Below the pieces are notes generated by a model. It saw nothing but the letters and a program-made list of their open reading frames with translations, made no database searches and was not told where the DNA came from. DNA of 64,000 nt from Nisaea sp. GTDB lineage: Bacteria > Pseudomonadota > Alphaproteobacteria > Thalassobaculales > Thalassobaculaceae. Both the position numbers and the translations under genes were made by a program. Positions 34,677-42,630 of this stretch are shown piece by piece. Positions within the stretch are counted from its first letter, which is position 1. Each line of letters begins with the position of its first letter. Location of the stretch: contig NZ_JAXMNY010000003.1 in NCBI RefSeq assembly GCF_034670185.1, positions 496,001 through 560,000 of the forward strand, in the 5' to 3' direction.

Positions 34677-35285
34677 TTATGACCGATCACGTTCCGGCTG
34701 CTGTCCGGCGAGCGTTTTGATCAATGTTGCCATAGCGCTTTCGTAGTCGTCGCGGCGGGCGCCGTGCGCGATGGCAAGTGCTGCACGGTCGAATGATGCG
34801 GAGAGCATATCCGCAAGGGCCTCCATTTCAGGGTCTGGAGCCCGGCCGATAAGTGCGGCGAGCCCGTCAAGCAACGATCCGCCGCCTGTTTCCCTGTCGA
34901 TGCGGGACATCTCGTCTGGTCCAAGCACGGCAGGCCCGTCCAGCAAGAGCAGCCGGACGCGGCCTTGTGCGGCCATCGCGTCGAAATAGGCATTCGATCC
35001 GGATATCAGGGCATCGAGGGGCGGCGCTGTGGCGCCGGCGCTGTGTTCGATTTCCGCGCTCACCGCGGCCGCCTCTTGTTCGATAACGGTACGGAACAGG
35101 TCTTCCTTGTCCCGAAAATGGTGATAGAGCGCACCGCGGGTGACATTCGCCACTTTCACGATTTCTGGCGTGCCGGTGTCCGCATAGCCCTTCTCGACGA
35201 AGAGGGCTCGAGCCGCGGAGAGCAGGGCCGAGCGGGTTTCCCTGGTGCGCTCCCGATTGGGACGATGGCCGGAATTCTCTTGCAT
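34677..35285 (-). CDS. TetR family transcriptional repressor
   Basis: A 202-residue TetR-type regulator. The N-terminal HTH spans TRSALLSAARALFVEKGYADTGTPEIVKVANVTRGALYHHF (given in parts: AARALFVEKGYADTGTPEI and VTRGALYHHFRDKE). The C-terminal ligand domain is alanine-rich and not assignable. It is divergent from the VOC protein gene. The intervening region carries two near-identical 17-bp palindromes, so it very likely represses itself and the VOC gene. The inducer is unknown. Confidence 0.9.
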   Translation of the reverse strand: MQENSGHRPNRERTRETRSALLSAARALFVEKGYADTGTPEIVKVANVTRGALYHHFRDKEDLFRTVIEQEAAAVSAEIEHSAGATAPPLDALISGSNAYFDAMAAQGRVRLLLLDGPAVLGPDEMSRIDRETGGGSLLDGLAALIGRAPDPEMEALADMLSASFDRAALAIAHGARRDDYESAMATLIKTLAGQQPERDRS

Positions 35286-35302
35286 ACATACAGCCTGTAT
35301 GT
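35286..35302. promoter_or_regulatory. TetR operator 1
   Basis: A perfect palindrome ACATACA-GCC-TGTATGT immediately upstream of the tetR-type gene. Its position over that gene's ribosome/promoter region suits autorepression. Confidence 0.7.
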
Positions 35303-35314
35303 TTACTGATGTTT

Positions 35315-35331
35315 ACATGCACACTGTATGT
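35315..35331. promoter_or_regulatory. TetR operator 2
   Basis: ACATGCA-CAC-TGTATGT, one base away from perfect symmetry with operator 1 outside the centre. Its centre is 29 bp from that of operator 1. It lies just before the VOC gene, overlapping its likely -10 region, within an outer TTTACAT...ATGTAAA dyad (35312-35334). Confidence 0.65.
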
Positions 35332-35354
35332 AAATGCCAGAAGGAGCGAAAGGG

Positions 35355-35780
35355 ATGAAATGTACGCTGTTCTATCCGGTCATCTTGACCGGAGATGTTC
35401 CCGGAACAGTGCAGTTCTATCGGGAGCACTTTCGTTTTGAGCCAGCCTTCGAAAGCGATTGGTACGTCCATCTTCAGTCAAGTGAAGACGAGGCTGTAAA
35501 CATCGCCATTCTTCAGGGCGATCATGAGACGATCCCCGAGAGCGGTCGTGGCCGTTCGACCGGTCTGATCCTCAATTTCGAGGTAGATGATGTGGATGCG
35601 GAATATGCGCGGGTCGAGGCGGCGGCGCTGCCGGTATTGCTGCCGCTGCGGGATGAGCCGTTCGGCCAACGCCATTTCATTACGCAGGACCCGAACGGAG
35701 TGCTGATCGACGTCATCACACCGATCCCGCCAAGCCCGGAGTTTTTGGCGCAATACACGCCAGAGGCGGTACCGTCCTAG
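35355..35780 (+). CDS. VOC (glyoxalase/bleomycin resistance) family protein
   Basis: A 141-residue vicinal-oxygen-chelate fold protein with two beta-alpha-beta-beta-beta modules: LFYPVILTGDVPGTVQFYRE opens the first and LILNFEVDDVDAEYARVE the second. QRHFITQDPNGVLIDVI carries the usual C-terminal metal-site Asp-Pro-x-Gly. The reaction is unknown. The ATG at 35355 has AAGGAG ahead of it; an ATG at 35334 lies within the operator. Control by the divergent TetR repressor suggests it handles a toxic small molecule. Confidence 0.85.
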   Translation: MKCTLFYPVILTGDVPGTVQFYREHFRFEPAFESDWYVHLQSSEDEAVNIAILQGDHETIPESGRGRSTGLILNFEVDDVDAEYARVEAAALPVLLPLRDEPFGQRHFITQDPNGVLIDVITPIPPSPEFLAQYTPEAVPS

Positions 35781-36517
35781 AGGGCCGGAATCAGCAGCCC
35801 GATCCCGGAAATGCCGAGCATCCAGAGCAGCACTTTCTTGAATTGCGCATCATTGATCCGGCGATAAAGCAGAAACCCGAGGGCGCTGCCGAGGATCAGG
35901 GCAGGGGCGGAGGCGCCGAGCAGCGTCAGCACATTGTCCGGCAGCCTGTCCTGAAGAATGTAGAGCGTCAAAGTAGCGCTGTGCATCGCCGCGTTGAACA
36001 GCTGGAAGGTCGCCCGCTGTTTGTCCTTCGGCCATTTCATCAGGCTGCACCAGATGGTCGGCAGCACGCCGGAAAGACCGGCGAAGCCGCCCATGACCCC
36101 TCCGCCGACGCCGACCAGACCGTTCAGAAAGGGATGTTTGCCGGTGATGGCTGGAAGCCGGCCGCTCAGCAGCAGGCCACCGCAATAGAGGATCAGCGTC
36201 ACGCCGACGAACACTCGGAAGGGGCCGGGGTCAGCCAATGGCAGCAGGGCGACGCCGGCGGGGACACCGATCAGGCCGCCAAGGATAAACACCCAGGCCG
36301 AGCGGAAATCGATAGAGCGCCAGATCGCCGCGAAGGTGCTGAGCAGCACCAGCAGAGAGCAGATCACCACCATTGGCGCTGCTTCGGCTGGGCTCAGCAC
36401 ATGTGCCCAGATGCCAAGAGAGGTGATTGCGAAGGCGAAACCGGCAAGTCCGGAGGCAAGCGCACCGGCAAAGGCACCCAGAGCGATGATGCCGTAGTAG
36501 AAGAGTTCGCTTTCCAA
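35777..36517 (-). CDS. TauE/SafE-type (TSUP) permease
   Basis: A 246-residue membrane protein with about eight hydrophobic segments and the duplicated half-repeat of the TSUP family. FAGALASGLAGFAFAITSLGIW is the first helix and loop. VGVGGGVMGGFAGLSGVLPTIW is the second, matching signature with its GG-GG and conserved glycine-rich loop. Members export sulfite, sulfonates or other organic anions; the substrate is not evident. It overlaps the VOC gene tail to tail by 4 bases and follows the DUF6614-like gene with a 2-base gap. Confidence 0.8.
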   Translation of the reverse strand: MESELFYYGIIALGAFAGALASGLAGFAFAITSLGIWAHVLSPAEAAPMVVICSLLVLLSTFAAIWRSIDFRSAWVFILGGLIGVPAGVALLPLADPGPFRVFVGVTLILYCGGLLLSGRLPAITGKHPFLNGLVGVGGGVMGGFAGLSGVLPTIWCSLMKWPKDKQRATFQLFNAAMHSATLTLYILQDRLPDNVLTLLGASAPALILGSALGFLLYRRINDAQFKKVLLWMLGISGIGLLIPAL

Positions 36518-36519
36518 GA

Positions 36520-36870
36520 TCAGAACCGTTCTTCGCCGCGCTGGCGCTGCGGGTCAGGGAAATCGCGGTAGAGCGTGAAGCGGACGTTCTGGACCTTCGA
36601 ATTCACCGCATGATGAAAGCTCTCAACCGGCTCGCTGCGGGTCGAGACATGATTGAAGGCAGCATCGAGCTGTGCCAGATCGCGGGTCTCCAGCCACATA
36701 TGGAACTCGGTGCCGTCGGCGGGGCCGAGGCCGAGCTTGCGCCGTGTGATGCGGGAGCCTTCAATCAGGCCCTCCTGCTTAAGGTGCGCGAAATAGCTCT
36801 GAACGGAATCGGCAAAATCCACGTCCGACACGCCCGGCTTCAGGTCACAGTAAATATGATAGAAATCCAT
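36520..36870 (-). CDS. DUF6614-like small protein
   Basis: A 116-residue cytosolic protein with a ferredoxin-like alpha/beta pattern: MDFYHIYCDLKPGVSDVDFA, SRITRRKLGLGP, EFHMWLETRDLAQLDAAF and a C-terminal NVRFTLYRDFPDP. I associate it with DUF6614 from memory. Function is unknown. The GTG at 36879 touches the GGGGAGA ribosome site; the ATG at 36870 is better spaced. It is the first gene of a two-gene unit with the TauE-type permease. Confidence 0.6.
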   Translation of the reverse strand: MDFYHIYCDLKPGVSDVDFADSVQSYFAHLKQEGLIEGSRITRRKLGLGPADGTEFHMWLETRDLAQLDAAFNHVSTRSEPVESFHHAVNSKVQNVRFTLYRDFPDPQRQRGEERF

Positions 36871-36936
36871 CGGTCCCACTCTCCCCGAAATCGACTAAAG
36901 CGTTCCCGGCCAAGGCTTGGCCAGAAAATTCGCCCA

Positions 36937-36967
36937 AAACGAAAACGGGCCGCCCGAAGGCGGCCCG
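36937..36967 (-). terminator. Rho-independent terminator of icd
   Basis: On the minus strand CGGGCCGCC-TTCG-GGCGGCCCG forms a 9-bp stem with a stable TTCG loop, followed directly by TTTTCGTTTTG. It lies 25 bases after the icd stop codon. Confidence 0.9.
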
Positions 36968-36992
36968 CTTGTCCGACAGTGCCGGAGATCTG

Positions 36993-38207
36993 TTAGCCCA
37001 TCGCCTTCTGCAGGTTCTCGTCCAGTTTGGACAGGAACTGCTGGGTGGTGAGCCAAGGCTGGTCCGGGCTGATCAGCAGCGCCAAATCCTTGGTCATGTC
37101 GCCGGACTCGACTGTGTCGACACAGACTTTTTCCAGAGCTTCGGCAAACTTCGCGACTTCCGGCGTCTCGTCGAACTTGGCGCGGTAGGAGAGGCCACGG
37201 CTCCAGGCGAAGATCGAGGCGATCGGATTGGTCGAGGTTTCCTTGCCCTGCTGATGCTGGCGATAGTGACGGGTCACGGTGCCGTGGGCGGCTTCCGCTT
37301 CGACAGTCTTCCCGTCCGGGGTCATCAGCACGGAGGTCATCAGGCCGAGCGAGCCGAAGCCCTGGGCCACGGTGTCGGACTGCACGTCGCCGTCATAGTT
37401 CTTACAGGCCCAGACGAAACCGCCGGACCATTTCATCGCGGCCGCGACCATGTCGTCGATCAGGCGGTGCTCGTAGATGATGCCCTTGGCTTTGAACTTC
37501 GACTCGAACTCTTCCTCGAAGACTTCCTGGAACAGATCCTTGAAGCGACCGTCATATGCCTTGAGGATGGTGTTCTTGGTCGAGAGATAGACCGGCCAGC
37601 CGAGATCGAGACCGTAATTCAGGCAGGCCCGCGCGAAACCGCGGATCGAGTCGTCCAGGTTGTACATGGACATGGCAACACCGCCGCCCGGGAAGTCGAA
37701 CACTTCGTGGGTAATGGCATCGCCGCCGTCGGCCGGTTGGAAAGTCATGGTCAGCTTGCCGGGGCCCTTCACCACCATGTCGGTGGCGCGATACTGGTCA
37801 CCAAAGGCGTGACGGCCGATGACGATCGGCTGCGTCCAGCCCGGAACCAGCCGGGGCACGTTCTTGCAGATGATCGGCTGACGGAACACGGTGCCGCCGA
37901 GGATGTTTCGGATGGTGCCGTTCGGCGAGCGCCACATCTTCTTCAGGCCGAATTCCTTAACCCGATCTTCGTCCGGCGTGATGGTCGCGCACTTGACGCC
38001 GACGCCGTATTCCTTGATCGCGTTCGCGGAGTCGATGGTGATCTGGTCGTTCGTCTCGTCGCGCTTTTCCATACCGAGGTCGTAATATTTGAGATCGACA
38101 TCGAGGTACGGAAGGATGAGTTTTTCCTTGATCATCTCCCAGATGATCCGGGTCATCTCGTCGCCGTCGAGCTCGACGATAGGATTTTTGACCTTGATCT
38201 TCGCCAT
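36993..38207 (-). CDS. icd: NADP-dependent isocitrate dehydrogenase
   Basis: A 404-residue isocitrate dehydrogenase of the eukaryote-like class common in Alphaproteobacteria. It oxidises and decarboxylates isocitrate to 2-oxoglutarate with NADP in the citric acid cycle. Substrate-binding SPNGTIRNILGGTVFR (with Ser and Arg), GRHAFGDQYRATD, and KNYDGDVQSDTVAQGFGSLG (metal-site aspartates) are all intact. The C-terminal EAAHGTVTRHYR binds NADP phosphate. It is monocistronic, with a strong terminator downstream. Confidence 0.97.
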   Translation of the reverse strand: MAKIKVKNPIVELDGDEMTRIIWEMIKEKLILPYLDVDLKYYDLGMEKRDETNDQITIDSANAIKEYGVGVKCATITPDEDRVKEFGLKKMWRSPNGTIRNILGGTVFRQPIICKNVPRLVPGWTQPIVIGRHAFGDQYRATDMVVKGPGKLTMTFQPADGGDAITHEVFDFPGGGVAMSMYNLDDSIRGFARACLNYGLDLGWPVYLSTKNTILKAYDGRFKDLFQEVFEEEFESKFKAKGIIYEHRLIDDMVAAAMKWSGGFVWACKNYDGDVQSDTVAQGFGSLGLMTSVLMTPDGKTVEAEAAHGTVTRHYRQHQQGKETSTNPIASIFAWSRGLSYRAKFDETPEVAKFAEALEKVCVDTVESGDMTKDLALLISPDQPWLTTQQFLSKLDENLQKAMG

Positions 38208-38337
38208 CTAGCTGGCTCCCTTGTGGATGGATTCTTTTGAGCTGCGGCGGCAAAATATCAGCTAGGCAGCGCAATGCAAGATGCGCGCTAGGGGCCTGCC
38301 GCCGATGTACTAGTCTAAAGCAGGATTTCAGGGGCGG

Positions 38338-38922
38338 TTAGACCCACTTTGAGTCCACTTTCCCGTGGCTTACCGGGGCGGCCGCAATCTTCGGGAAAAC
38401 ATCCTCGACACTGTCCGCGATTTGCAGGATCGACCTGTTCTCGTCCCGTGCAAACCCTGTTTCGACCAGATGATCGACAAGCGCTATCAGCGGGTCCCAG
38501 AACCCGTTGATATTGGCAATTACCACCGGTTTTGAGGACAGACCGAGCTGCGTCCATGTTACGACCTCGAAGGTCTCGTCCATGGTGCCGAGGCCGCCTG
38601 GCAGGATAACGAACGCGTCGGAGCGCTCATACATGATCCGCTTACGGTCATGCATGTTGTCGGTGACGATCAGCTCGTTCAGCCCGTCATGACCGACTTC
38701 ATACTCCTGGAGGAACTTCGGGATCACGCCAAGGACAGACGCGCCAGCAGCGAGCGCGGCGTCCGCGGCTATCCCCATCAGGCCGACATGGCCACCGCCA
38801 TAGACGAGATCGAATCCTTTCTCGCCGACTAGGGTGCCGAACTGGGTTGCGGCCTGCCGGTAGGCTTCATCGACTCTCCCGGAGGAACCGCAGAATACGC
38901 AGATGGATTTTTTCTCTTTCAT
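38338..38922 (-). CDS. LOG family phosphoribohydrolase (TIGR00730)
   Basis: A 194-residue Rossmann-fold protein of the LONELY GUY family, which releases the base from nucleoside 5'-monophosphates such as cytokinin ribotides. Visible are ICVFCGSSGRVDEAY at the N-terminus, DLVYGGGHVGLMG, and the signature PGGLGTMDETFE (108-119). An open frame to 38988 adds 22 residues unlike LOG; the ATG at 38922 starts at the fold. It lies upstream of icd on the same strand across a 130-base gap that must hold the icd promoter. Confidence 0.85.
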   Translation of the reverse strand: MKEKKSICVFCGSSGRVDEAYRQAATQFGTLVGEKGFDLVYGGGHVGLMGIAADAALAAGASVLGVIPKFLQEYEVGHDGLNELIVTDNMHDRKRIMYERSDAFVILPGGLGTMDETFEVVTWTQLGLSSKPVVIANINGFWDPLIALVDHLVETGFARDENRSILQIADSVEDVFPKIAAAPVSHGKVDSKWV

Positions 38923-39045
38923 ACGTTCGTCTATCTCACCCTGCAAAGGTTCGGTCAAGTCGCATGAAATCACAGTTTTCCGCTGCATTGCGCCCGCGAT
39001 TGTAAGGGTTTATTGTCATCCGACCGCGTGATGGAGTCCCAGAGC

Positions 39046-40206
39046 ATGTTATCGAAGCCGTATCTGATCGGCGCCGCCGGAATCTTGGTACTCGTCTTGG
39101 CGGGGGGGCTTTTTTACTGGACCAAGGAAGAAGGCGGTTTGCCGCTTCCGGTGCAGACCGCGAGCACGCCAAATCCGACGGTCGCGCCTGCGCCCGCTGC
39201 TAAAGCGCCAGGCACGACGAGCACTCCTGCAACCGCCAAGGCGCCGGAGCCGGCAGCCGTGAAAGCAGATCTGGCGGAGCCGAGCTTCGATGTCGTCCGC
39301 GTGGACCCGGAAGGCAACACGGTCATAGCGGGTAAGGCGAAGCCGAACGCGAATGTCCGGATCATGGACGGCGAGAGGAAAATCGGCGAGGTGCAGGCCG
39401 ACGATAAGGGCGACTGGGTCTTCCTGCCGGAGAAAAAACTACCCTCGGGCAGCAGTGTGCTGACTCTTGAAAGCGATACCGGCAAGGATGCAGACACTCC
39501 GTCCAAGTCCGAGAATGCGGTTGTCGTCGTCATCCCGGAAAAGGGCAAGGACATCGCAGGGCGTGCGAGCAAAGCGACGGAAAAGCCGCTGGCAATGGTG
39601 GTGCCGCGCGATCAGGCATCCAGTGCGCCGACCAAGGTCTTGCAGGCACCGGCACCGAAACCTGAGCCGGTAGAGCCGACCGCAGAGGCGCCGAAGGTCA
39701 AGTCCTTCCCCGAGACCGCGACGGCAAAGGAGGAGGGAGTTGCCTCCGCGAGTTCCGAGACCAATGTGACGCTCGACGTGATCGATTATGATGACTCAGG
39801 CGCTGTCGTTTTCAGTGGCAAGACCGCGCCCGATACCGAAGTTCAGGTCTATGTCGACAATGCCCTGGCGGCGCGCGCAACATCCGATGCCGATGGAAAC
39901 TGGTCGGCGAAGCCGGAGCAGAATATCGAAGCTGGAACCCATCAGGTGCGAGTCGACAAAGTAACCGCAAGCGGCCAGGTGGTGGCGCGGATCGAGTTGC
40001 CCTTCATTCGGGCCGTGCCGATCATGGGATTGCCGAAAGACTCGGTCGTGATTATACAGCCGGGCAACAACCTCTGGCGGATCGCCAGCCGGGTCTATGG
40101 CTCCGGCTTCCGCTATACCGAGATTTATCAGGCGAACAGCGACCAGATCCGCGATCCCGACCTGATCTATCCGGGCCAGGTCTTCGGGTTGCCGACAGTC
40201 AACTAA
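39046..40206 (+). CDS. LysM and Ig-like domain membrane protein
   Basis: A 386-residue envelope protein. Residues ~5-25 form one membrane helix (YLIGAAGILVLVLAGGLFYW). A proline/alanine-rich linker follows. Two Ig-like repeats are recognisable by matching AGKAKPNANVRIMDGERKIGE and SGKTAPDTEVQVYVDNALAA (each then D-x-GDW/GNW). The C-terminal LysM spans VIIQPGNNLWRIASRVYG to YPGQVFGLP, with the usual asparagine-rich middle. It likely binds peptidoglycan from the inner membrane. The start with GGAG nine bases before is chosen over the open frame at 39013. Confidence 0.75.
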   Translation: MLSKPYLIGAAGILVLVLAGGLFYWTKEEGGLPLPVQTASTPNPTVAPAPAAKAPGTTSTPATAKAPEPAAVKADLAEPSFDVVRVDPEGNTVIAGKAKPNANVRIMDGERKIGEVQADDKGDWVFLPEKKLPSGSSVLTLESDTGKDADTPSKSENAVVVVIPEKGKDIAGRASKATEKPLAMVVPRDQASSAPTKVLQAPAPKPEPVEPTAEAPKVKSFPETATAKEEGVASASSETNVTLDVIDYDDSGAVVFSGKTAPDTEVQVYVDNALAARATSDADGNWSAKPEQNIEAGTHQVRVDKVTASGQVVARIELPFIRAVPIMGLPKDSVVIIQPGNNLWRIASRVYGSGFRYTEIYQANSDQIRDPDLIYPGQVFGLPTVN

Positions 40207-40221
40207 CCGGACGGAAAACAC

Positions 40222-40932
40222 ATGTTAAATCAGCAGGACGATGGCGTTCTGAAGGGCGTACTGGTTCCCGTGGCACGCGAAGGCTACCCGTTCATTGCCG
40301 CATTTGCGGTGCTGACGCTGCTGCTCTACGCCGTCTGGGAGCCGCTTGGCTTTGTTGGCCTGGTGCTGACAATGTGGTGCATCTACTTCTTCCGTAACCC
40401 GGACCGGGTGACCCCGAGCCGCGAGGGACTGGTCATCACGCCCGCCGATGGCGTTGTGCAGATGATCGTCGATGCGCCGCCACCGAAGCAGCTCGACATG
40501 GGCGACGAGCCGATGTGCCGGGTCAGCGTCTTCATGAATGTGTTCGACTGCCATGTGAACCGTATCCCGGTCGACGGGAAGGTCTCCAAACTGGCGTATG
40601 TGCCGGGCAAGTTCGTGAACGCTGCTTTCGACAAGGCGAGTGAAGAGAACGAACGGCAACTGGTCGCGGTCGAGATGAAGGATGGCCGCAAGGTCGCCTT
40701 CGTCCAGATCGCCGGTTTGGTTGCGCGTCGCATCATCTGTTATCTTCAGGAAGATCAGGCTGTGCAGGCCGGTGAGCGGTTCGGCCTGATCCGCTTTGGT
40801 AGTCGGGTCGATGTCTATCTTCCGAAAGGTGTCAATCCGCTGGTTACGGTTGGGCAGCGCGCGGTTGCGGGCGAGACAGTGATTGCCGATCTGAATTCCG
40901 CCGAGGCGGCGCGTAAGGGCGAGATCCGCTAG
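40222..40932 (+). CDS. psd: phosphatidylserine decarboxylase (short form)
   Basis: A 236-residue proenzyme that decarboxylates phosphatidylserine to phosphatidylethanolamine at the inner membrane. It has two N-terminal membrane helices (about 22-55). TPADGVVQ, MNVFDCHVNRIPVDG and the self-cleavage site Gly193-Ser194 in RFGSRVDVYLP follow; Ser194 becomes the pyruvoyl group. The length is the short type usual in Alphaproteobacteria. It lies directly before pssA, which makes its substrate. Confidence 0.95.
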   Translation: MLNQQDDGVLKGVLVPVAREGYPFIAAFAVLTLLLYAVWEPLGFVGLVLTMWCIYFFRNPDRVTPSREGLVITPADGVVQMIVDAPPPKQLDMGDEPMCRVSVFMNVFDCHVNRIPVDGKVSKLAYVPGKFVNAAFDKASEENERQLVAVEMKDGRKVAFVQIAGLVARRIICYLQEDQAVQAGERFGLIRFGSRVDVYLPKGVNPLVTVGQRAVAGETVIADLNSAEAARKGEIR

Positions 40933-40972
40933 GTACTGGCGGTTCCGACAACTGGACACGGATAAAAGCACC

Positions 40973-41842
40973 ATGATCAGGGGCAGACGGCGCCGGCTTC
41001 CGGTGATTTCGATCAGCAAGCTGATCCCGAACATGATTACGGTCATGGCGTTGTGCGCCGGGCTGTCCGGGGTCCGGTTCGCCCTGAACGAGCAATGGAC
41101 GTTGGCTGTCGGCGCCATCGCTGTCGCTGCTATTCTGGACACGCTCGACGGCAGTATGGCGCGCCTGCTGAAGGGCCAGAGCAAGTTTGGCGCCGAGCTC
41201 GACTCGCTCGGCGACTTCATCAGCTTCGGTGTCTCGCCGGCGCTGATCCTGTTCCTCTGGTCGACCCAGGAACTGAAGAGTTTCGGCTGGATGGCGGCCC
41301 TGTTCTTCGCCACCTGCATGGCGCTCCGTCTGGCCCGCTTCAACACGAAGACGGACGACCCGACCCTGCCGCCCTTCACCTACCGCTTCTTTACCGGGGT
41401 GCCGGCGCCGGCCGCCGCCGGGTTGGGGCTGCTGCCTCTTATCCTGAGTTTCGAGGTGGATTTCGGCTTCCTGCACCAACCGCACTTCCTCGCGATCTGG
41501 CAGGTTGTTGTCGGCCTGCTGATGGTCTCGCAGGTCCCGACCTATTCCTTCAAAGGCGTCCGGGTACCGCAGAAACTGGTGCTACCGCTTCTGATCGTGG
41601 TTGGCGGCTGTGTTGCCTGGCTGGTCAGCGCTCCCTGGCAGTTCTTTGCGGCTTTTATCACCACCTACCTGCTGTCACTTCCGCTCAGCTACCGCTCTTA
41701 TCTGCGTTTGCAGCGGAAAGTGGACGAAAGCGATGACGTCCCGTCTGACGCGTCCCCCGAGAACAAAGCCGACGAGTCGCCGAAAGACAGCTCGGACGCT
41801 GATCCTGCCAACGTGATGCCGATCGGCAAGGCGAAGCCCTAA
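40973..41842 (+). CDS. pssA: CDP-diacylglycerol-serine O-phosphatidyltransferase
   Basis: A 289-residue membrane enzyme making phosphatidylserine from CDP-diacylglycerol and serine. The CDP-alcohol phosphotransferase signature is perfect: Asp56-x2-Asp59-Gly60-x2-Ala63-Arg64-x8-Gly73-x3-Asp77-x3-Asp81. About seven membrane helices are predicted. The hydrophilic ~50-residue C-terminal tail is acidic. It follows psd at 40 bases, so the two steps to phosphatidylethanolamine are co-expressed. Confidence 0.95.
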   Translation: MIRGRRRRLPVISISKLIPNMITVMALCAGLSGVRFALNEQWTLAVGAIAVAAILDTLDGSMARLLKGQSKFGAELDSLGDFISFGVSPALILFLWSTQELKSFGWMAALFFATCMALRLARFNTKTDDPTLPPFTYRFFTGVPAPAAAGLGLLPLILSFEVDFGFLHQPHFLAIWQVVVGLLMVSQVPTYSFKGVRVPQKLVLPLLIVVGGCVAWLVSAPWQFFAAFITTYLLSLPLSYRSYLRLQRKVDESDDVPSDASPENKADESPKDSSDADPANVMPIGKAKP

Positions 41843-41852
41843 GGCTTCCGCC

Positions 41853-42578
41853 CTAGCCCGCTACCGCCATGCGCGCAAGATAGACCGTCTGCGTGAAGGG
41901 GCGGTCCTGAAGTGGGTTGTGGAAGGTCACCGGCTCCGCCCAGGCTTCGGCGAAGACGTCTGAAAGCCTCTCGGTGAAGGACGGATCGGGGTCGTCGTCC
42001 GACCAGAGTCCGAAGATGCCGCCGGGCTTTAGATGAGAGGTCAGCGCCCTCAGGCCCTCGGGGCCGTAAAACCCGGCACTGCGGTCGTCGAGCAGAGCTT
42101 CGGGCGAATGGTCGATATCCACCAGTATGGCATCGAACCGGCGGCCGGGGGCGTCGGGATCGAAACCGGCCTTGCTACCGGCGCCGGCGAAGAAGTCTCC
42201 CTGGACCAGCTTGCAGCGGGCGTCGTCCGCTACCGCCGTGCCGAGTGGGAGCAGTCCGGCACGATGCCAGTCGATCACCGCCTCCAGCATGTCGACCACC
42301 AGCAGCGAGCCGACGCTGTCATGCTCCAGGACGGCCTTGGCCGTGTATCCGAGGCCGAGGCCGCCGACCAGGATGTCGAGCCTGTCACCGGTGACCGCAG
42401 CAAGCCCCAGATTGGCGAGAGCGATCTCCGAGGCTGTGAACAGGCTGGACATGAGGTGCTCGTCGCCGAGCATGATCTCGAAGACATCGACTCCGAGCGA
42501 CAGCTCGCGCCGTCGCCGGAGACTGATGGGGCCGATCGGCGTGGGCCGATAGTCCAGTTCTTCGAAATACAAGCTCAT
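41853..42578 (-). CDS. spermidine synthase-like protein
   Basis: A 241-residue protein with a class I Rossmann domain like spermidine synthases: DRLDILVGGLGLGYTAKAVLE is the nucleotide loop, LLVVDMLEAVIDWHR the acidic strand and FDAILVDIDHSPEALL the catalytic-region strand. The two aspartates needed by true aminopropyltransferases are not both clear, so it may be a methyltransferase-like relative. The frame runs to 42707 across the prfB end; the ATG at 42578 follows AGGAGG. It is convergent to pssA and adjacent to prfB. Confidence 0.65.
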   Translation of the reverse strand: MSLYFEELDYRPTPIGPISLRRRRELSLGVDVFEIMLGDEHLMSSLFTASEIALANLGLAAVTGDRLDILVGGLGLGYTAKAVLEHDSVGSLLVVDMLEAVIDWHRAGLLPLGTAVADDARCKLVQGDFFAGAGSKAGFDPDAPGRRFDAILVDIDHSPEALLDDRSAGFYGPEGLRALTSHLKPGGIFGLWSDDDPDPSFTERLSDVFAEAWAEPVTFHNPLQDRPFTQTVYLARMAVAG

Positions 42579-42630
42579 GGGCTCGCGAACCTCCTCGGAG
42601 CCATCGGCTCTTTTGCCTGACCTGACTGGA

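Noticed and set aside
36969..38240. 423-codon open frame opposite icd
   Set aside because: Shadow of icd; the translated sequence has no recognisable domain, and icd is intact.
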